32,469 nt of DNA from a virus. A model generated the notes under the pieces. It had not been told where the DNA came from and did not search any database. It saw nothing but the letters and a program-made list of their open reading frames with translations. The translations under genes and the position numbers were made by a program. The DNA lies in IMG/VR virus record IMGVR_UViG_3300035069_000162, positions 1-32,469 of that record; one strand, 5' to 3'. The number at the start of each line of letters is the position of its first letter. Position 1 is the first letter of the stretch. This document shows positions 23,639-30,078 of this stretch, piece by piece.

Positions 23639-24267
23639 ACTTATCAGACTCACTAGAAAATGTAGCAGACACAAATGTGTATGGTGTCTTTATGCAACCA
23701 GTAGGAAAGTATAAAGTAAAGAATCACGCAAAATTCAAAACTATCATTATGCAATATATTGCTGAATTAGATGGTTCTAAATTAGAAAATAAGCACCCTA
23801 CTATATCTGTTAATGTCTCACAATTAGGAGATCATCAAATCCTTGAACTACCAGAATTTAGAGAATTAAAAAACGAGATCAAGAACGCAGTTAATGAGGT
23901 AAACAAACAGGCATTTTGCTATGAACTAACTGATGGCACACACTTTGCTGACAGTTATTTGGAATTAGGACAACAGGGTGCGTTATATGCCCCACACGAA
24001 CATAGTAATTGTATCTACTCAGGAACTTATTACGTTAACTTTGATAGAGAAAGGCATACTATGATGAAATTTAGGAGAAATATAATTTCATCACATTATC
24101 CTATACTTCAAGTTGGTACAACACAAATGAACGCATTTAATCAATTAGACTGTACAGTACCGTATGATGAAGGTGATATTATAATTCACCCCCCTAACTT
24201 ACAACACGGATATGAAGGGTCAGGACACGCTAACAGAATTACATTAACTTTTAATGTTGCCCCTTGA
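23635..24267 (+). CDS. 2OG-Fe(II) oxygenase-like protein G
   Basis: A 210-residue member resembling the TIGR02466 type: LYAPHEHSNCIYSGTYYVNF gives His121-x-His123 and the following strand, and EGDIIIHPPNLQHGYEGSG plus HANRITLTFN gives distal His191 and Arg201. A hydrophobic helical N-terminal half probably forms the dimer or substrate face. It is the last clear member of the cluster; its stop overlaps the TTGACG of a promoter. Confidence 0.76.
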   Translation: MNLSDSLENVADTNVYGVFMQPVGKYKVKNHAKFKTIIMQYIAELDGSKLENKHPTISVNVSQLGDHQILELPEFRELKNEIKNAVNEVNKQAFCYELTDGTHFADSYLELGQQGALYAPHEHSNCIYSGTYYVNFDRERHTMMKFRRNIISSHYPILQVGTTQMNAFNQLDCTVPYDEGDIIIHPPNLQHGYEGSGHANRITLTFNVAP

Positions 24268-24290
24268 CGACATTAAATAGACGCTATAAT
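24264..24290 (+). promoter_or_regulatory. Sigma-70-like promoter with nearly leaderless start
   Basis: TTGACG (24264-24269) and TATAAT (24285-24290) are 15 nt apart, slightly short of the optimum. The ATG of the next gene is at 24301, only 10 nt after the -10, so the transcript would have a leader of only about 4 nt. The gap has no Shine-Dalgarno sequence. Confidence 0.6.
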
Positions 24291-24300
24291 ACATAGTATT

Positions 24301-24522
24301 ATGAACAGCGAAACTAAAATGGTGGGTAAGTCTCGCATTTTAGATGATAGACAAAAATCTATTATCAAAAAAGCAATCGCACTCTATATGGGCGACTTAT
24401 ACAGAAAAAACTCAAGGCACTCTATTGATGATGAACGATTAAAAGTCGATTTGTCAGTAGTAGATGAAATTTGTGAATTACTACATTTGAAATATGAACA
24501 GAGTTCAATTCCAGAGTGTTGA
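24301..24522 (+). CDS. Hypothetical helical protein, 73 aa
   Basis: First gene after the sigma-70-like promoter. The product is charged and helical: a basic part (GKSRILDDRQKSIIKKAIAL), then MGDLYRKNSRHSIDDE, then an acidic helix DLSVVDEICELLHLK. No membrane segment or motif is visible. It overlaps the next gene by 29 nt in a different frame. Confidence 0.6.
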   Translation: MNSETKMVGKSRILDDRQKSIIKKAIALYMGDLYRKNSRHSIDDERLKVDLSVVDEICELLHLKYEQSSIPEC

Positions 24523-25039
24523 TCTATTACCTGTATTTGGTAAACCGATCTATATTCAACATTGTGAGTCTCAACAAGGCACAAAGCAACACGCAGATGC
24601 ACTTTTAGTCAGTAGTGACACAGGTAAAAGTGTGAATAATGATGTTGCAACTAAACAAGTTGCGTGGAAAACATTAATTTATTCACAATTAGAATCTATG
24701 TCAGGTCTAATTGGATTGGAAACGGAACTTAAATTACAAGAGTCCTATGTAAATAGATTGAAACAAGGACAATCGTTGCACTTACTACCAAAAAATGATA
24801 GAATATTAACTGGAGTTTGGTTTATTGAAGAACCTAAAACACAAATGGTCTGGACAGATAATTCAGAGCAATGGTTTGCAGGTTTGGATTTAAAATTTGG
24901 TAATGAAAATCTAGTAAATTCAAATGAATTTCAATTCACACCAACTGAAGGAAACTTTTGTTTATATCCTAGTTCAATGACTCTCAGTATTGGACATACA
25001 GGAAATAACGTGAGTATTCTTGAGTTCTACCTTAAATGA
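24494..25039 (+). CDS. Possible degenerate 2OG-Fe(II) oxygenase fold protein, 181 aa
   Basis: The order of elements resembles oxygenases A and G: LLPKNDRILTGVWFIEEPKT lies where they have HxHN..xxSGxYYLKxP, and FTPTEGNFCLYPSSMTLSIG lies where they have a strand, 'FPxWLxH' and distal His. However, the metal ligands are not in place: the first His is LH with no partner two residues on, and the distal position reads SSMTLS. It may be a non-catalytic relative, or I may be over-reading the resemblance. It starts inside the upstream gene and overlaps the next by ATGA. Confidence 0.6.
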   Translation: MNRVQFQSVDLLPVFGKPIYIQHCESQQGTKQHADALLVSSDTGKSVNNDVATKQVAWKTLIYSQLESMSGLIGLETELKLQESYVNRLKQGQSLHLLPKNDRILTGVWFIEEPKTQMVWTDNSEQWFAGLDLKFGNENLVNSNEFQFTPTEGNFCLYPSSMTLSIGHTGNNVSILEFYLK

Positions 25040-25362
25040 CAACACCCTTATTCTTATCAGAATCAATCCCATTGGAACTAAGAAACATCTTAAAATCACT
25101 AGAAATCGGTATGCCGATTAAATGGAACAATGATGTTGGAACTATTAGTTTCATATCAGATCACTACATCACAATATGTGTCAGAAAAATACCTGACGAA
25201 ACATATAAAGATGGACACAGACAGGTAAATGTAGTATGCCCTCGACACGAGTGGGATAACTTAGAAATTGAAGATTCACACTTCAAAAATGTAAAGAATT
25301 ACAAGGGAAAAACCAATGACCACCCTGGAAATGAGTATTTACCACCTGTTAAAAAAAGATGA
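25036..25362 (+). CDS. Hypothetical small protein with SH3-like beta region, 108 aa
   Basis: The centre (GMPIKWNNDVGTISFISDHYITICVRKIPD) reads as a compact five-strand beta barrel like those that bind DNA or small ligands, and the tail is basic (KNYKGKTNDHPGNEYLPPVKKR). VCPRHEWDNLE adds a Cys/His pair. I recall proteins like this in cyanomyoviruses, unnamed. It is linked to both neighbours by ATGA overlaps. Confidence 0.65.
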   Translation: MTTPLFLSESIPLELRNILKSLEIGMPIKWNNDVGTISFISDHYITICVRKIPDETYKDGHRQVNVVCPRHEWDNLEIEDSHFKNVKNYKGKTNDHPGNEYLPPVKKR

Positions 25363-25514
25363 TTTTAACTAAAGACGAACTACACGCACTTGAGGATAGT
25401 TTGATGTATCTTTCAACCTATAATCAGGTTAAAATTGAAAAGGATAACTCAGTAAGTTGCAATGAGTTACACGAAAAAATCAAATTAGAGTTATTGAAAA
25501 GGCAATGGCATTGA
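25359..25514 (+). CDS. Hypothetical helical protein, 51 aa
   Basis: ATG 25359 overlaps the previous stop (ATGA). The product is two helices (LTKDELHALEDSLMYLST and NELHEKIKLELLKRQW) separated by a lysine/aspartate loop, suggestive of a short antiparallel coiled coil. No motif is recognised. Its end overlaps the next start by 10 nt. Confidence 0.6.
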   Translation: MILTKDELHALEDSLMYLSTYNQVKIEKDNSVSCNELHEKIKLELLKRQWH

Positions 25515-25735
25515 GACAAATGGCGATCGTTCAAGCAAAATCAGAACGAGCGAGAATTAACCTTGCAACATATATGGGTGGAAGCACATTCGTATATATA
25601 GAAAACAAGCGAGAAGATGGTAGGATTTTCGTATCATCAGAATATAATAGAGAGTATTGGTTTTGGATAGACCCTCCTGACGACCCGAATTGGGATTATA
25701 TGGAGGTAAAAGAGGGAGAGGTCGTTAGCGAATGA
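25505..25735 (+). CDS. Hypothetical protein, 76 aa
   Basis: N-terminal helix (LRQMAIVQAKSERARINLAT), then beta strands with aromatic residues (STFVYIENKREDGRIFVSSE, YWFWIDPPDDPNWDYMEV). No known motif. Its stop overlaps the next start (ATGA) and it is part of a five-gene unit running to 26310. Confidence 0.55.
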   Translation: MALRQMAIVQAKSERARINLATYMGGSTFVYIENKREDGRIFVSSEYNREYWFWIDPPDDPNWDYMEVKEGEVVSE

Positions 25736-25938
25736 TAGTACCCTTAGAACATTTTACAAACACATCAAATAAACCTTATGACAGGAATTGGTATAAGGTT
25801 CATTGTAAAGATAAATCGGTAAAGATTTTACATAGTTACGAAGAGGTGTTAGAATGTTGGTGGAATTTCAACCAATACATTGACAGAGTTGAGGTAATTG
25901 ATGCAAAACGAACTAAACAAAGTGGAATTGGATTCTGA
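25732..25938 (+). CDS. Hypothetical protein, 68 aa
   Basis: Compact alpha/beta sequence (PYDRNWYKVHCKDKSVKILH, then YEEVLECWWNFNQYIDRVEV). The repeated Trp/Tyr suggests a folded domain. No function recognised. It overlaps its neighbours at both ends. Confidence 0.55.
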   Translation: MIVPLEHFTNTSNKPYDRNWYKVHCKDKSVKILHSYEEVLECWWNFNQYIDRVEVIDAKRTKQSGIGF

Positions 25939-26095
25939 CCCTAACGGTGGTTTAGAAATCAAACAAAACGAAGATGGTTCATTTATGTTAGAGTGGGATA
26001 AGAATGACCCACGTTGGGCAATGCTTAATGGGTTGTCTCAAGCACAACTAGAACAGATCATCTTAAAAGGATTACAGGAGGAATTAGGTTTATGA
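25901..26095 (+). CDS. Hypothetical protein, 64 aa
   Basis: ATG 25901 is preceded by GAGGT at 25891-25895. An acidic N-terminus with a beta hairpin (GGLEIKQNEDGSFMLEWDKN) and an amphipathic C-terminal helix (SQAQLEQIILKGLQEELG). It lies 38 nt inside the end of the upstream gene in another frame. Function unknown. Confidence 0.6.
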   Translation: MQNELNKVELDSDPNGGLEIKQNEDGSFMLEWDKNDPRWAMLNGLSQAQLEQIILKGLQEELGL

Positions 26096-26310
26096 GTGGA
26101 GATTATGAGACACTAGAAACCAACCAACCAAAAATAACATACTCAGAGGAGATCAAAATTGATGGGGAGGACATACAGATAGTGATGAGACAAGTAGAGT
26201 CAATTCATTGTCAAGTAGCAGAATACCCCACGAGTGAATACTTACAGAGTAGATTAGAGTTAGTTCATTGTGAATTGAAAAGACTCAAAGAAAAATACGA
26301 GGACAATTAG
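26092..26310 (+). CDS. Hypothetical acidic protein, 72 aa
   Basis: A short strand region (ITYSEEIKIDGEDIQIVMRQ) followed by a helix with two cysteines (SIHCQ and LVHCELKRLKEKYED). The gene ends in codons for Glu-Asp-Asn and a stop; the GACAAT of that end is the first dyad arm of cassette A. It closes the 25036-26310 unit. Confidence 0.6.
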   Translation: MSGDYETLETNQPKITYSEEIKIDGEDIQIVMRQVESIHCQVAEYPTSEYLQSRLELVHCELKRLKEKYEDN

Positions 26311-26379
26311 AATACTGTCACACCCTGTCTTGTTAGGCAGGGTTTTTGCTCTTAATATGAAATCACTTATTGAACATTG
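26302..26379 (+). promoter_or_regulatory. Repeated stem-loop/promoter cassette, copy A
   Basis: First of six related cassettes. The 5' dyad is GACAAT-TAGAAT-ACTGTC (26302-26319, one mismatch), then TGTCACA (26316-26322), a terminator hairpin (26322-26343), TTGTTA (26330-26335) 17 nt before TAATAT (26353-26358), and a 21-nt gap to the helicase ATG at 26380. No Shine-Dalgarno is present. The -10 and its flank (TTAATATgAAATCA) match copies D, E and F. Confidence 0.75.
26322..26347 (+). terminator. Intrinsic terminator inside cassette A
   Basis: ACCCTG (26322-26327) pairs with CAGGGT (26338-26343), followed by a T run at 26343-26347. It ends the 25036-26310 unit. The -35-like TTGTTA of the helicase promoter lies in its loop, so termination and initiation share the same bases. 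Confidence 0.75.
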
Positions 26380-27648
26380 ATGATTACTTTACGACCACAC
26401 CAACAGCGTATTGTCGATATTATGAAGAACAACACCAAAGGTCAGGTTATTGTACCTACTGGCGGTGGTAAAACTATGTGTATGATACACGATCTCAAGA
26501 GACGTTTACAGACAACAGAAGGTGGAACTCTAAGTTGGTATCCTAAAACTTATGTTGTTGTTGCACCTCGTATCTTACTTGCAAACCAGTTATGCTCAGA
26601 GTTCTTAGAGCAAAATCTTGATGGTAATTATAATCAAGGTGTAGATGTGATGCACGTTCATAGTGGAGAAACACATTTCTACAGTACTACTAAACCAGAG
26701 AAGATCAAAACTTGGGTTAACAATAGTACTAAACATATAATTATTTTTACAACTTATCACTCTTTAAAACGTGTTGTCGAGTCTGATATTACTATTGATA
26801 CTGCTTATTTTGATGAAGCACATAACTCTGTTACGAGGTCTTTTAGTCCTCCTACTGAGTCTGTTTCTTATCATTCTAAATCCACATATTTTTTTACTGC
26901 TACTCCTCGCATTAGTTATCGCCATACTAGGGGAATGAACAACGAAAAGATATATGGAAATATTATTTGTAATATTGAAGCAAAAGAACTTGTCAACAAC
27001 GGTTCGATTATCCCTCCTACCATAGTTCCATTTCATACCAAAGAGAACAGAGATCGGAAACAGGCATTTGATCTTGATAGTCAAACTGTTACAGATATAC
27101 TTGATACTCTTGATAGTGATGACGCACATAAGGTTCTTGTTAGTGTACCGTCTAGCAGAATGTTGGGAGCAATGATGAGTCAAACTGATTTGATATATCA
27201 ACTTGAGAAACGTGGATTTGAGTTCTTGCATATCACATCTAAGTTTGGTGCATACGTCAACAGACAAAAGGTAAACAGAGAAAAGTTTTTCGATACTCTC
27301 ACTCAATACGGTAGAGACAAAGACAAGAAGTTTATCATATTCCATTACAGTATCTTGAGTGAAGGTATTAACGTGTCAGGATTGACCCATTGTATCCTCT
27401 TGAGACAGTTAGATGTAGTCTCTATGGCACAAACTATAGGTAGAGTAATTAGAATGGATACAGAGGATTCTAAGGACATTAGAGAAGGTGTAATCAAAGC
27501 GGGTGCATTAGAGTTTTACAGGAAGAAAACAGGATATGTTACTGTACCCTGTCACGCAAACTACGGTCAGCATATAATCAAGAGATTACAGGCGGTTGTA
27601 GATTCTATATTCATCAATGGACTACCTCCTGAGTCGTTAGTGGTATAA
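26380..27648 (+). CDS. SF2 DEAH-box helicase / ATPase, 422 aa
   Basis: A phage nucleic-acid helicase of superfamily 2. Walker A is VPTGGGKT (25-32), motif II DEAH (145-148), motif III FTATPR (172-177), and motif VI QTIGRVIR (351-358). An N-terminal LRPHQQRIVD (Q-motif-like) sits before Walker A, as in type III restriction Res/UvsW-like helicases. The length is short but complete for two RecA lobes. It probably remodels DNA in replication or repair. The ATG at 26380 is chosen over the adjacent in-frame TTG. It is driven by cassette A and is the only long enzyme gene of this region. Confidence 0.88.
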   Translation: MITLRPHQQRIVDIMKNNTKGQVIVPTGGGKTMCMIHDLKRRLQTTEGGTLSWYPKTYVVVAPRILLANQLCSEFLEQNLDGNYNQGVDVMHVHSGETHFYSTTKPEKIKTWVNNSTKHIIIFTTYHSLKRVVESDITIDTAYFDEAHNSVTRSFSPPTESVSYHSKSTYFFTATPRISYRHTRGMNNEKIYGNIICNIEAKELVNNGSIIPPTIVPFHTKENRDRKQAFDLDSQTVTDILDTLDSDDAHKVLVSVPSSRMLGAMMSQTDLIYQLEKRGFEFLHITSKFGAYVNRQKVNREKFFDTLTQYGRDKDKKFIIFHYSILSEGINVSGLTHCILLRQLDVVSMAQTIGRVIRMDTEDSKDIREGVIKAGALEFYRKKTGYVTVPCHANYGQHIIKRLQAVVDSIFINGLPPESLVV

Positions 27649-27651
27649 ATA
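27644..27651 (+). promoter_or_regulatory. Late promoter, perfect TATAAATA
   Basis: It overlaps the helicase stop codon and lies 28 nt before the next ATG, matching the spacing of the other late octamers. It is far from the structural block, so it marks a lone late gene among early-type cassettes. Confidence 0.7.
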
Positions 27652-27679
27652 GAAATACGAAACAAAGTAACACGTTAAA

Positions 27680-28081
27680 ATGGCAACTGCAAAAGTAAAA
27701 ACTGCAACGAATGGTATTTGTACTGAATTAGTTGCAAAAGCGAAGGCATATAGACTCGCAAATATTACTGCTAGAATGACATCAGCAGGTACTGGAAGTT
27801 TATCTGATTACAAATTAAATGCTAAAAAAGAAAAACTTGAAAGTGATGATGCGTCAGTAGTTTGGGGATTTGCTAGTAGGACAGCAGGAGACGATTTAGA
27901 GATAGTCGCTACTGCACCAACTGACAGAGGTTCTGTTGTATCAGTATGGGGATTTGTAACCAAAGACGGACTCATAGGTAAAGATGAAGCATCAGCAAGA
28001 GTCAGTACAACTGATATTACAGATAGTTCTACCCTTACCACATTCAAGGCAAATATGACGCACTTAGGGACACATTGGTAG
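27680..28081 (+). CDS. Probable late-expressed hypothetical protein, 133 aa
   Basis: Composition is Ala/Thr/Ser-rich and beta-like (ASVVWGFASRTAGDDLEIVA, RGSVVSVWGFVTKDG), unlike the acidic small proteins on either side. The paired VVWGF/VSVWGF strands suggest an internal repeat. It has its own late promoter upstream and cassette B with a terminator at its end, so it is probably a one-gene late transcript. A virion role is possible but unproven. Confidence 0.65.
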   Translation: MATAKVKTATNGICTELVAKAKAYRLANITARMTSAGTGSLSDYKLNAKKEKLESDDASVVWGFASRTAGDDLEIVATAPTDRGSVVSVWGFVTKDGLIGKDEASARVSTTDITDSSTLTTFKANMTHLGTHW

Positions 28082-28150
28082 GTGTCACATTACCCCCTTT
28101 GCAGGGGGTTTTTTTGTGTCATACTAGGTTCAGTTAACAAACACCAATTT
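28069..28150 (+). promoter_or_regulatory. Repeated stem-loop/promoter cassette, copy B
   Basis: The most diverged copy. The 5' dyad is GACAC (28069-28073) / GTGTC (28082-28086), spanning the upstream stop codon. TGTCACA is at 28083-28089; a strong hairpin follows; CATACT (28120-28125) starts exactly 30 nt after TGTCACA, as in all copies. The leader GTTAACAAACACCAA is shared with copy C. The next ATG is at 28151 and no Shine-Dalgarno is present. Confidence 0.68.
28092..28115 (+). terminator. Intrinsic terminator inside cassette B
   Basis: ACCCCC (28092-28097) pairs with GGGGGT (28104-28109) over a six-base loop, followed by seven T residues (28109-28115). It should end the late transcript of the 133-residue protein. 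Confidence 0.88.
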
Positions 28151-28627
28151 ATGTCAACTAGATCAAGAATCGGAATTGAACTCGAAGATGGTTCAATCAA
28201 ATCTGTATATCATCACTTTGATGGATACCCAGAAGGACTAGGAGTTAAATTACTTACTCACTACACTACTGAAGAATCAGTAAACAAACTTATTGACGGT
28301 GGCAATATGTCAAACTGTTGGTCTGACTCAACATTTGATGTAGAAACAGGAGAGTTCCACCCAGTTGCAGACCCAAAACCTGCATACTATGGTGGAGAAG
28401 ATGAAAAACCAATTATCAGTAAGAAAAGAAAAGATTTCTTTATGATTGATTGTTGGCAAGAGTATTCATACATATTTGTTCCAAACGGTAGAGGTCAAGG
28501 ATTCTGGGCAATGTATGAGGTCAAGCATCAATATGATGAGAACTATGACCAGATACTATCCTATGAAGCAACACCCTGCACTCGTAGAGCGTTAGATCAA
28601 ATTGAAAAAGGAGAGGTATTAGTATAA
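28151..28627 (+). CDS. Conserved phage protein of unknown function, 158 aa
   Basis: Start at ATG 28151, the first Met after the cassette; the opening MSTRSRIGIELEDGSIKSVY, then HHFDGYPEGLGVKLL, is a pattern I recognise in many phage proteins, always unnamed. The middle holds a GGNMSNCWSD and YYGGEDEKP region and the end is helical (RRALDQIEKGEVLV). The stop overlaps the next start (TAATG). First gene of the cassette B transcript. Confidence 0.72.
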   Translation: MSTRSRIGIELEDGSIKSVYHHFDGYPEGLGVKLLTHYTTEESVNKLIDGGNMSNCWSDSTFDVETGEFHPVADPKPAYYGGEDEKPIISKKRKDFFMIDCWQEYSYIFVPNGRGQGFWAMYEVKHQYDENYDQILSYEATPCTRRALDQIEKGEVLV

Positions 28628-28809
28628 TGTTAGGAGAAACTAAACCAAAGGTCGTAGATTGCTATGACCTTTTAACAGGAGAGCAACGTGAACAAATTGC
28701 TGAAATAATGATGGAAGCAATGTCATTTCACGACATATACCCAGATATATGGGAAATGAAAGTTGAAGCAATTATTGATTCGGAGACAGATCAAAATGAC
28801 ATTCAATGA
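28627..28809 (+). CDS. Hypothetical acidic protein, 60 aa
   Basis: Helical, acidic sequence (LLTGEQREQIAEIMMEAMSF, then MKVEAIIDSETDQNDIQ). Coupled to the previous gene by TAATG and overlapping the next by 14 nt. No motif; it belongs to the group of small acidic proteins in this region. Confidence 0.6.
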   Translation: MLGETKPKVVDCYDLLTGEQREQIAEIMMEAMSFHDIYPDIWEMKVEAIIDSETDQNDIQ

Positions 28810-28951
28810 AGTACAAAGAAGGTGGCAACACTTTCACGAAACAAATGAAGAAATATCATTTGATGATTTCTTATTCTTTAAGAAACTTGCCAAACAGTTT
28901 CCTTACGTCTATACTGAGTGGGGAACATTATTATCAGAGGATAACCAATGA
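28796..28951 (+). CDS. Hypothetical protein, 51 aa
   Basis: ATG 28796 is used because it gives the compact sequence MTFNEVQRRWQHFHETNEEI followed by FDDFLFFKKLAKQFPYV. A GGAG lies about 10 nt upstream, and longer starts begin inside the upstream gene without such a site. Aromatic, helical; function unknown. It overlaps the next gene by ATGA. Confidence 0.55.
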   Translation: MTFNEVQRRWQHFHETNEEISFDDFLFFKKLAKQFPYVYTEWGTLLSEDNQ

Positions 28952-29448
28952 TGCAAACACCAGAACAAAAGTATCAGCAATTATTTGAGAAAATGTATCA
29001 GTTATGTATTGAGCAAGGTTGGGGCGACCCATTCTCTTATGCTCGATCAAGAGAGATACATCTAGCAGGGGTGTTAGGTCATAAAGTCGCTGAGGATTAC
29101 TCAGGTGCTGACGCATACGACAAATATGATTTACCCATAGAATATAAGTCAACCATAGGTAAGAAGTTGACAGCGACATACAACGGTATATCAGTTCAAC
29201 CAACGTGGGAAGAACAAGTTGATTACCTAGTTGATGAGAAGATAGGAAAGTATCATCATCATTATTATGCACGATACAAAGATGGTAAAATCGTTGAAGT
29301 GTGGCGAATGACCGCAGGGCAAGTCCTTGATATTCTTTTACCAGAATTGAAAAAGAAATTCAATACTGTAAAGAATAGAAAAGACCCACGTTTAGGTCAC
29401 ACTATTAGTAATAAACTAATTGTTGAACAAGGAACTAAAATTATATGA
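28948..29448 (+). CDS. Possible PD-(D/E)XK nuclease fold protein, 166 aa
   Basis: The segment SGADAYDKYDLPIEYKSTIG resembles a restriction-endonuclease core: Asp55 (or Asp61) then Glu65-x-Lys67 with hydrophobic strands around them, preceded by a helix with Glu36 (SREIHLAGVLGHKVAEDY). The C-terminal half has an HHHYYARYKDGKIVEVWRM strand and a basic helix. Many such phage proteins are nucleases, but a decoy or DNA-binding relative is possible. Its stop precedes cassette C, whose 5' dyad begins inside it. Medium confidence only. Confidence 0.6.
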   Translation: MMQTPEQKYQQLFEKMYQLCIEQGWGDPFSYARSREIHLAGVLGHKVAEDYSGADAYDKYDLPIEYKSTIGKKLTATYNGISVQPTWEEQVDYLVDEKIGKYHHHYYARYKDGKIVEVWRMTAGQVLDILLPELKKKFNTVKNRKDPRLGHTISNKLIVEQGTKII

Positions 29449-29527
29449 CAGTTATAATACTGTCACACCTAGAATTGCATAGTACACAATGCTATGCAAT
29501 ACTAGATTATAGTTAACAAACACCAAA
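29447..29527 (+). promoter_or_regulatory. Repeated stem-loop/promoter cassette, copy C
   Basis: 5' dyad GACAGT-TATAAT-ACTGTC (29447-29464, perfect arms), TGTCACA at 29461-29467, a second perfect dyad ATTGCATAG (29474-29482) / CTATGCAAT (29492-29500), with TTGCAT (29475-29480) 17 nt before AATACT (29498-29503). The leader shares GTTAACAAACACCAA with copy B. ATG follows at 29528. Confidence 0.75.
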
Positions 29528-29713
29528 ATGATTGACACAATGTTAAATAGCGTTGATGAGACATTCGGAAACACACTTGCCGAACTCATCAAAGAGTATG
29601 TCACAGAATTAGTAGATCATCAAACTGACATCATTACAGACTCAGATTGGTTTTACGAAAAGGTAGAGAAAATGGTTGATGAAAGGGTAGCGGAGAAATT
29701 AAATGCTAACTGA
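29528..29713 (+). CDS. Hypothetical acidic helical protein, 61 aa
   Basis: Helix-rich acidic protein (LAELIKEYVTELVDHQTDII, then WFYEKVEKMVDERVAEKLNA). First gene of cassette C and the upstream partner of a paralogue-like gene. No function recognised. It overlaps the next gene by 11 nt, with GGAG (29692-29695) seven bases before that start. Confidence 0.58.
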   Translation: MIDTMLNSVDETFGNTLAELIKEYVTELVDHQTDIITDSDWFYEKVEKMVDERVAEKLNAN

Positions 29714-30005
29714 AAACTGGACAGTAGATCAAAAAAAGAAACTACTTGATGAATATGTGTTATTTCGCATAGAAGAAATGACTAGAGACGAAATGGCATC
29801 ATACGTCTATGATAGTATGAGACAAGAGATCATAGTATCAAGACCTGATCTTACACTAGACGAGACTCTTAAGCAAGAAATTGACGAGTATGATGAATAC
29901 TTGTATGAAAAACTTACTGACTATGTGTTAGACAAACCAGACTCATACTCAGCATTATGTGAGTTTTTAAGAGATCGACAGGACAACATTTATTATGACA
30001 ATTAA
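29703..30005 (+). CDS. Acidic helical protein, family shared with the 31577 gene, 100 aa
   Basis: The pattern LLDEYVLFRIEEMTRDEMAS, then YVYDSM, recurs in the protein at 31577 (LIEIFVERVVDNMNTVQLAE, then YVSADM), so the two are likely paralogues. The rest is acidic and helical (EIDEYDEYLYEKLTDYV). It ends with Tyr-Asp-Asn and a stop encoded inside the cassette D dyad. It may be a DNA- or protein-mimic, but no evidence fixes a role. Confidence 0.6.
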   Translation: MLTENWTVDQKKKLLDEYVLFRIEEMTRDEMASYVYDSMRQEIIVSRPDLTLDETLKQEIDEYDEYLYEKLTDYVLDKPDSYSALCEFLRDRQDNIYYDN

Positions 30006-30078
30006 AATATTGTCACATTAACTATTGTATTCTCTACAAAACTGTTTTAATATTAAATCATACAAACACCAACAAATT
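29997..30078 (+). promoter_or_regulatory. Repeated stem-loop/promoter cassette, copy D
   Basis: Dyad GACAAT-TAAAAT-ATTGTC (29997-30014, perfect arms), overlapping the upstream Asp-Asn-stop codons. TGTCACA at 30011-30017, TTGTAT (30025-30030) 17 nt before TAATAT (30048-30053). The second stem is weak here. A leader rich in A and C leads to ATG 30079, with no Shine-Dalgarno sequence. Confidence 0.78.

Noticed and set aside
26764-27345. 193-codon minus-strand frame opposite the helicase
   Set aside because: The helicase has all SF2 motifs; the opposite frame shows no motif and no start signals.
29474-29500. The 9-bp inverted repeat in cassette C as a tRNA-like element, attachment site or transposon end
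   Set aside because: No tRNA arms, no target duplication and no transposase; its position matches the second stem of the other cassettes.
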